DNA of 64,000 nt from NCBI GenBank assembly GCA_027627225.1, contig CM051027.1, positions 86,429,951-86,493,950 on the forward strand. Reading direction: 5' to 3'. This stretch comes from Congeria kusceri. Its lineage: Eukaryota; Mollusca; Bivalvia; Myida; Dreissenidae. The notes under the pieces were generated by a model. That model was not told where the DNA came from and made no database searches. It was given only the letters and a program-made list of their open reading frames with translations. Both the position numbers and the translations under genes were made by a program. Positions within the stretch are counted from its first letter, which is position 1. The number at the start of each line of letters is the position of its first letter. Positions 57,000 to 64,000 of this stretch are shown here, one piece after another.

Positions 57000-58600
57000 A
57001 TCATACATACTTCGTTTAAAGATTTTATTAAGTAAAGTAGGACTTATTAAACAAAGTAATTATTTATGTTTACCCGAAGTTCCTCTTCCATTACTTTCAA
57101 TAACTTCAAAAATAATAAAAATAATATCCAGTAAACTCGACTTGATACTTTTATAAACGAATGGAAAAGTCGTTGTCGACCAAGTCATTTTATATGATGG
57201 GTTATCTTTTCATGTGAGGCGGGTAATGTTGACACTTTCCGTCATCTCAAATACGCAAGCACATATACACCATACTGTGCATTTTTTGTCATGTTTAAGT
57301 TATTTAGAGTTTATCTAATGTATGTTTATATTCAACTTACCCCTTAACTAATGTGTACCTCCGTCTGTACCTGAGGCAAATCGTATATGCACAGTTTCCG
57401 TCATTTTTAAAATGAACGTAGGCCGATAGACGTTTACCACGCTGTCAATCAAATTTTAATTGGTAAAGGAGCAAGTAGTTTGCTGCAAATTTGTCGTGAT
57501 TAGGTATTTGCTTGTTTTGAACTTGTTTTAACACCCGCTTCCAAGTCAAGTCAAGTCAAGCTTCCTAAATGAAAATTTACAGATGTGATACCGTTATGTA
57601 GATTGGCAACTGGGTTACATTTTGTCTTCGTAGAAGTTATGACAATAACTTTATAATTATAAATAACACTTTATATTGATAGTAACACAATACAACCCAT
57701 TCGATCGTTATTAAATAGTAACTGAAACAGAAAAATAATGTTTATACTTTATTCATGTTATTATGTACACCCAAATGGATCTTTGATTTTATATTTGTCG
57801 ATCGTTCATTACTATAGAAATTGTTATATTGAAGAGAAGAGGATAACAGAGTCATACATAATGATAATTCTGATAAATAGCTGTATAAAAAGTATAAATT
57901 TACAACTTTTCCAAAATACTTTTCGAGAACTACGTACTACACAACAAAAACTACCGTTTGACGATGTTTGGTTTAACAGAAGAATATATATATATATTAC
58001 AGTATGTAAATCAAACGTGAGTCACCATGTGACCAAATGAAATTATATAGTGCTACTTCGGTTCCATAATTATAAGGACATATGAGTAAACAAATGTATA
58101 ATTAAGTTTCATATATTGACACATTCGTTAAATAAACTGCCAATATAAACTGATATATTGCAACTTCGGTTCTATAAGAGGGAGGTTGGTTCCATGCATA
58201 GATAATTCGAATCAATATAAGGACGACGTGGTTTCATATAACAACAAAATGATCCTTTATATTGCTATATCGGTATCATATAAGTACGCTTAGTTTCATA
58301 TATTGTTATTTTCATTTCGCATAGTTATAAAATGAATCCATACATTGATAATTAGATTGATATAAATGCTGTTTTCATTCACACATTTCAAAAACGAATT
58401 CATATATAAGTGAGTTGATTTTATACAAAGGCAATTGGTTTTATATATTTAAATAGTAATGATCTAAATATACCGCCACCAGAATAACACACATTTGAAA
58501 TCACGTAGTCACTCAGTATGTACACAAGTAATAATGGCCAGTTATATATATACAGGCATTTTCTCTCTGTAAAGGTTACTTGGAGTTTCTTAATATGTTT
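57000..58600. other. Intergenic AT-rich sequence
   Basis: Contains a short caagt pentamer run at 57545. Loosely repeated ttcatatattg and acttcggttc motifs lie between 58040 and 58330. No gene supported. Confidence 0.45.
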
Positions 58601-58615
58601 GTGGTGCGTACGGTA

Positions 58616-59950
58616 AACCTTCTGATGCTTTGCGTTTACGTGCCTTGATGCGGCTGGACACGGTCTCGCTTAGCATTCGAATACGTGCGGCATCCAGGTT
58701 AAACAGTAGCCGGTTGCATTGACGCTTCCAATTCTTATAAGCTATGGTTCTTTACATCTGATCGAACCAATGGCCAATAGTTAATGATGAACTGCGTTTT
58801 TACTAGGAGATCTGTTTGTAGGAGATAAACGTTGGTACTGATTTTACTTCGCTGAAAATATCGTTCAGGATAGGGGCGCGAATGCTCTCCAGGGACGGAC
58901 AATGCAGCACGAAGTGTTCAGGGGTTTCTTCATCAATGTTGCAGAGTAAACATATACTGACTATTTGGTGTTGATTGAGGTTATTTCTAGTTGTTTGAAG
59001 AACGTAGGTACCAGTCACTATGCGTAGTTTAGTGATGAGTCTCGTCGTTTCACGAGCAGTGAGTTCGAAACTGACGAGGGGATGTGCAGATCCCTGGACG
59101 TATTTGTCTTTCCATAAGAACTTTAATGAAGTGTATAATTTCAAAGTAGCATTGATACTTTTAGTTCAATATTTGTTTATAGCTTTATGAATTTGTCTTT
59201 TCCATTTCACTTTTGAAACGACTGTACCTAGAATTTCCTAAAGTGACGGAAGTTCATATTTCCACAATACTTTCTGAATGTCTACGACCCTGTCACACAG
59301 CTTTTACTTTCAACGGGTTTCATGTATTACTGTCTTTTAAGTATTTGTTTTTCAATACTCTCTTACATCTGGCTCACTAGATTGTGTAGGAAAGGTAACG
59401 TTATCAGGTGAATTTGTGCCTCAACTGGAAGAATACCTGTTATCAGATATACGGCTGCATTTGCTGTTGAGTTGGGCAATATAAGCACTTCTTTAAAAAA
59501 TTATTCTGAAAAGTTTCTAACTTATCCATTCATGATTTTGATAGCTGCACTAGTTCCAGACCGTACAGAAGAATAGGTGTCACATAAGATCGATATACAG
59601 GGGGGAGATCGTAATGTGAACTCTGGCTACCTTTAAGTGAGACAAAACAGCTGGTGCTCAAAATAGCCGGTTTTGAAACAACTGCTGGATGTTTTTCTAT
59701 TATTCGTACTGCTTTTAAACCCGAAAATGCGCTCATGTTGTGGCCCAATATTTCTTGTAATCACGTGTTTCATTTCAAGACTAGAACGTTTCATATAAAA
59801 AGTTATTGAAGATACAATGTGTTCAGGTGTGTTGTTGACTAGTAGATTTTATGACTATCGATCATACGCAGTTTAGCCGTACTCTGACACAATAGCCATG
59901 TTTGACACTTCTAGAGCAAATATTCATACTGTAAGACTGCAAAAAGGTAT
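58616..59950 (-). mobile_element. LINE 3' fragment, minus strand
   Basis: Read on the minus strand, 59748-59530 encodes RT-thumb-like YRSYVTPILLYGLELVQLSK. 59144-58803 encodes SFELTARETTRLITKLRIVT and the C-x2-C...EHFVLHCP zinc motif found after the reverse transcriptase domain of many LINEs. The two parts are in different frames with degenerate sequence between, so the copy is dead. Confidence 0.75.
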
Positions 59951-60569
59951 TTATTAATTTCATTAACTGATGCTAGGATACATCCCAAAAACCAGCAGCA
60001 CATTGTTAGTTCCACTTTATCGTTGGACTGCAACAGCTAGTGTACAGTTTCCTGGGTCAACCGTGAATGGACAGGAAGTGGTCATCTGATCATTACCATT
60101 GGAAACTCGCTCGCTGAAAACGTGAATTAACATTAAAATTTAATAATTTATATGCAAATACTAAAATGGATTAATCAATATTTTAATACCTGATATGAAA
60201 CAATACAATATCATTAAAACAGTGGCACAACGATAATGTGATTTCGACAATTCATTAAATTATCATATTAGTTATTTCATAGTTTTGCTCATATTAATTC
60301 AAATGAATTAGGTAATTATTTAATATATACTTAAAATGTATTTAAAGTTTGAGGGTTTCAACAACGTATATACAAAACGATTGATATATCTATCTATGTA
60401 GATAATGCAGATATGTATATGGGTGGATGGACGAACTAATTGAGCTGCATATCACTGCAAATCAAATTCTTTGCTTTGCCTGATTACCAGTTGTCATTTT
60501 GTACTTTAAGTCGTCACCAGAAATATTTTTGAGCTTAAGGTACGTTTTCGCAGCCTTAAATTACGAATA

Positions 60570-60960
60570 TTTGCTCTAGAAGTGTCAAACTTGGCTATTG
60601 TTTAGAGTACTACTCAACTCCATATCGATAGTCATAAAATGGTATGTTATTGTCTTCAAACTATTAAAAATGCGAAAAGATGTAGTGAGATCTACAAGTC
60701 AACCACACACCTGCACACTCTTTACCTTCAATAACTTCTGCATATGAAAAGTTATAGTCTTGAAATAATACACGTAATTACATGGAATATTGGGCCACAA
60801 CATGAGCATATTCTTGGGACGAAAAACAAAGCTGTACGAACCATAGAAAAACATCCAGCATTTGTTTCAAAACCGGCCATTTTGAGCGCCAGCTGTTTTT
60901 TTGGCCAGACTTAAAGGTAGCCAGAACTCACTTTACGATCTCTCTCCCCCCCCCCCCCCT
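60570..60960 (+). mobile_element. LINE fragment, plus strand, inverted relative to 59530-59950
   Basis: Matches the complement of 59530-59950: gctctagaagtgtcaaactt, tcttcaaactatt and gggccacaacatgagca. Then gaaaaacatccagca, aaaccggccattttgagcgc and ggtagccagaactcac. It ends in a poly-C run at 60948. Same LINE, opposite orientation, about 620 bp apart. Confidence 0.78.
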
Positions 60961-60964
60961 CCCT

Positions 60965-62300
60965 GCATGATATATGTGCGCAATAATTGCAACAGTTGGC
61001 TTTCCATAAATATCCACTATCTATTATATTCTATTATTAGGATTTGCGGTCGTTTGCGCACAATCTGTTTCCTCCCCTTGTTGTTTCGCTCCTAGATCGT
61101 TTCCACCCTGGTCGTTTCGTCCCCATTTGCATGGATAGAGTTATTTTGAATATGATTACACTAATTGATTACAATGTAAACTCATATTAAAGAAGTCAAA
61201 ATAAATGAAGAGTTATTTTTTTATTTTGTTTATTATTAAATAATTCACTCAAGTCATCCGACAATCTGAACATAGTATTCCAGCGCCTTTCCTACAAGTG
61301 GGCACGTGGATGTCACTTCATGTCTGTTGGGCCGAACAAACCTTTCACAATGAAAATTGTAATCTTTACCGATAAGAGTTTGAGTGAAAGCCGGTATCGT
61401 GTCATTAAAGATTAACCTGCTACATGCAGTTTTAAACAGAGCGATGACCATGTTGCATAGCAACCAATTCAGGAGTGGGCATGTATATATGGAGCACATA
61501 AGGCAGGTTGGTGTGAAAAACAATGTTTAATAACAATAATTGAGGCGACGTGTTATTGGGACAGATTGACAGATAAACAAATCGACAGACAATAGCCAAT
61601 GTAAATGTATTTTAACGCTAATGCAATTATCAAACATTTCACCACCAATACGAAAATTCTTTAATTCACGTCTTTTATAAATATAACACATACAAATATA
61701 ACACATTTACATTTTTGAATTCAATCACATTGAAAAAATTCTTTGAAACCTAATTCAATAAAGTGATACGTTTCACATAATTTACAATACAAACAAAGCT
61801 TCAATAAATCTATTGTATATCAAATATCTTATTATCAACTTAAGAGTAACACGTTTTTAATACAACTCATACTAATGAAATAATTTTTATTACAATATTA
61901 TTCAACAAATATAACTAATATAACTTAAACTAGTTTCATGCATTTACCTCTTATGATTGCAATCACATTAGAAATAAATGATTTCAGCTTAATTAAATAA
62001 CATATCAAATATCTAGAGTCTTGACTTATTTTGATAAGCATTTTAAATATGATAAAAAAACGATCATTAATAACATAACAAATTTGAAATATGTCTTTAT
62101 GCTTATACTTGTTACTGTTCGTGTGCAAAACGAAGACAAAGACTTTTTAATCATTTTATTCGCATTTATTTCACATAAAATTACATTTTATTTCATTAAT
62201 TACATAACCAATACATGTGCGTGAAGACAATTAATTTATTTATTCATACAAAACATTTGTGCCAATAATAACAAAATGAGACAAGTAATAACAGAATGAT
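60965..62300. other. Intergenic, nothing recognised
   Basis: AT-rich. The 89-codon minus-strand frame at 61523-61254 has no recognisable domain or splice context. A repeated aacacatacaaatataacac lies near 61685. Confidence 0.45.
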
Positions 62301-62472
62301 ACTATAACCGCTTCTACAGTACAGTACACAGAAAACGGGGGGCGAAACTATCGCGGACCATTAGTAGTATCGGATGCCGGTAAGTTCGGTAAATCACCAC
62401 ATCGGTAAAATGATTTTGTTTAGTAGTATCTAACCTGTGAAACAGGGGATGTAATCATTGCCGAAAAATATA

Positions 62473-62569
62473 ATGGCGGAACTTGGAATGGAAAGTAGCC
62501 GGCTTTATCGGGAAATTTATATTCCTGGTGCTGGAAACAACAAATGGAAAGAAATCACTCTTAATTCAG
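62473..62569 (+). CDS. NUP160: NUP160 exon 1 (coding part)
   Basis: ATG at 62473, donor gtaggg at 62570. Encodes MAELGMESSRLYREIYIPGA, then a short linker. Exit phase 1. The 5' UTR start and promoter are not defined by visible signals; upstream sequence is ordinary AT-rich DNA. Confidence 0.85.
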
Positions 62570-64000
62570 GTAGGGTTTATTCACCTTTTACATCCATGTA
62601 TTCAGTTTGCTTATAAATCAATACTTACTGCGAAGTAGTAAGAAGACAATTCCATGTTGCGAAAATGTATAACATTAACAACATTAATCTTTCTTCTGAC
62701 GTCTCTGTAGAATATACTAGACCAGTCAGGATACACATAAAAAATACAAGTTATAAACTAAATAGTTTGTTTATTGTTTGTAGTTTGGAGTTTTTGCATT
62801 TAAAATTTAAACTAAAGGGAAAGTAAGTTTGCCACTCATTTCTTTTCAAAAACTTAATTTGAATAATTGAATAAATTGATTGAATAAGAATGGTTTATTT
62901 TTAATATATTATATTACAGGAGCCACTGCTAGTACCCTTCAAGACATCAAGGTTGCAGAAAGTTGTGGAGGTTACACATACAAGCATATCTCTGCAACAG
63001 CATCTTTTACTCGGAACAGATTCATCTACTGGTTTGTGAAGTTATGACGATAAAGGAAGAACTGAACTTATTGACTAACTTCATACCCACTATATGACAG
63101 TAATATTTGCATTTTGTTTATTCTCTTATCCCATGTGCATAACCTTAAGCAGAGATCTGGAGTTGCTCACAATAGAAGTAACTAAACTATGACAGTAATA
63201 CTGAAACTATCTTTGAAAAATTAATGAAAACAAAGTATTGCTTATAACATATCATTTCTATTTCAGGAAAGCAGTTGGTGATGTACTAGAACTTATAGAA
63301 GAAAGCCTTGATTATGACCTGTATGGGTCCAAGGTCAAGTTCCATTTTCGGGACATGGCCATACTTGGAGGGATCTCTGTGCATGAGTCCCACGGCTGGG
63401 TGGTGGTACTTGTCCCAACAGTGGCCAGTGTTCACAGGCTGGTGTTTCCTCACCCCAGTAAACTGCATAGGAATGTAAGCATGATTTGGTAACATTGATT
63501 ATTTATCTACCTCTGTCACAGGTTCCCATTTTTAAATTGCCTTTATATTTAGAAAATTTCTCACAATGTTTTGAAACTTATTTTACTTATTTTATTTCCT
63601 GTAAATTTGTTGGCTCTTAAACATAGAATCATTGTTCATTGTATAGAAGTATTTACAAAGTATCTTAACTTCAATGCAGGTTATGCTTCATTATTTATGT
63701 ATACATTTTGTATTAATGTTCCTAATTATCTGAACAGTGCATATTTTGATATAATGAACCTAATTTAGCAGATTATTTTGGAATTAGAAATCGATTTATC
63801 TCAGATACAGTATATAATTTTCTGCTACTATTTCAGGAGCCGGGGTTTGGCATTCCTGATCAGCCTGTTCCTTCAGTTTTCTTGGACGCCTCTATCAGCA
63901 AATGTATGGATGCGCGCAACACCCACATGCTGAACCCAGCGGGAACATTCAGCTCTGTCTTCACCTGTGCCACCTCATTCTACACACAGGAAGGGGAGGC
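62473..64000 (+). CDS. NUP160: Nuclear pore complex protein Nup160, first four exons (3'-partial)
   Basis: Nup160 is a beta-propeller plus alpha-solenoid scaffold of the nuclear pore Y (Nup107-160) complex. Exons 62473-62569, 62920-63031, 63267-63474 and 63837 to the window end join in phase with GT-AG borders and give 193 residues of the N-terminal propeller. Characteristic stretches are GGYTYKHISATASFTRNRFI (TRNRFI-W), then EESLDYDLYGSKVKFHFRD and SVHRLVFPHPSKLHRN, which match the N-terminus of animal Nup160 as I remember it (HRLxxPHPS). The ATG at 62473 has A at -3 and G at +4. The protein is normally about 1400 residues, so most of the gene lies beyond base 64000. Confidence 0.93.
62920..63031 (+). 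CDS. NUP160: NUP160 exon 2
   Basis: Acceptor attacag at 62919, donor gtttgt at 63032. Encodes ATASTLQDIKVAESCGGYTY through TRNRFIYW. Phase 1 in, phase 2 out. Confidence 0.92.
63267..63474 (+). CDS. NUP160: NUP160 exon 3
   Basis: Acceptor atttcag at 63266, donor gtaagc at 63475. Encodes KAVGDVLELIEESLDYDLYG, VLVPTVASVHRLVFPHPSKL and HRN. Phase 2 in, phase 0 out. Confidence 0.94.
63837..64000 (+). CDS. NUP160: NUP160 exon 4 (runs off the window)
   Basis: Acceptor ctatttcag at 63836. Open to the end of the window, encoding EPGFGIPDQPVPSVFLDASI, then NPAGTFSSVFTCATSFYTQE. Phase 0 in. Confidence 0.9.

Noticed and set aside
61254..61523. 89-codon minus-strand frame with several Cys residues
   Set aside because: No domain, splice context or neighbouring coding sequence recognised.

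Overview
The window is eukaryotic, intron-rich and repeat-rich. It most likely comes from a bivalve mollusc. This is inferred from the kinesin and nucleoporin exons and from repeats of a type I know from bivalve genomes: hairpin MITEs, a SINE with a conserved central domain, and hairpin-ended elements with internal tandem repeats. I cannot name the species from sequence alone; Dreissena is a guess from the MITE family.

Layout. (1) 1-29993, plus strand: most of one gene, a kinesin-2 family motor of the KIF17/OSM-3 type. Nineteen consecutive exons join in a single open frame (905 residues plus stop) from mid motor domain to the stop. The ATP-binding P-loop exons lie upstream of the window. Introns carry MITEs, hAT-like and Helentron-like elements and several minisatellites, some of which touch exon edges. 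(2) 29994-36160: intergenic, made of repeats and AT-rich sequence. (3) 40486-36162, minus strand: a five-exon gene of 610 codons for a transposase-like (RNase H fold, DUF7869-like) protein with intact splice sites. A related-looking fragment with an in-frame TAG lies at 43595-43137. (4) 40490-51900: repeat-dominated. It contains two CAG-ended DNA transposons with 5-bp target duplications, a large 170-bp tandem array, and a 303-bp element with a 6-bp duplication. (5) 51904-52163: a full-length tRNA-headed SINE with a perfect 12-bp target duplication. (6) 52345-about 56780, plus strand: a 5'-truncated Ty3/Gypsy retrotransposon with a long gag-pol frame, a frameshifted tail, a polypurine tract and a 3' LTR start. 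(7) 58616-60960: pieces of a LINE in inverted orientation. (8) 62473-64000, plus strand: the first four exons of the nuclear pore gene NUP160, running off the end.

The two host genes are not functionally linked: KIF17 is a ciliary and dendritic transport motor, NUP160 a scaffold of the nuclear pore Y-complex. The most unusual structure is in KIF17: 21 tandem copies of a 43-47 bp unit upstream of one exon, in which each unit carries a branch-point-like motif, a T-rich tract and a CAG/GAG 3' splice site. A second signal is a shared architecture (short inverted ends, a 3' hairpin and a TCT[T/A]GTTT-like end) across at least four otherwise different repeat families. It fits Helentron-type rolling-circle elements, and a paralogous empty site supports it for one copy.
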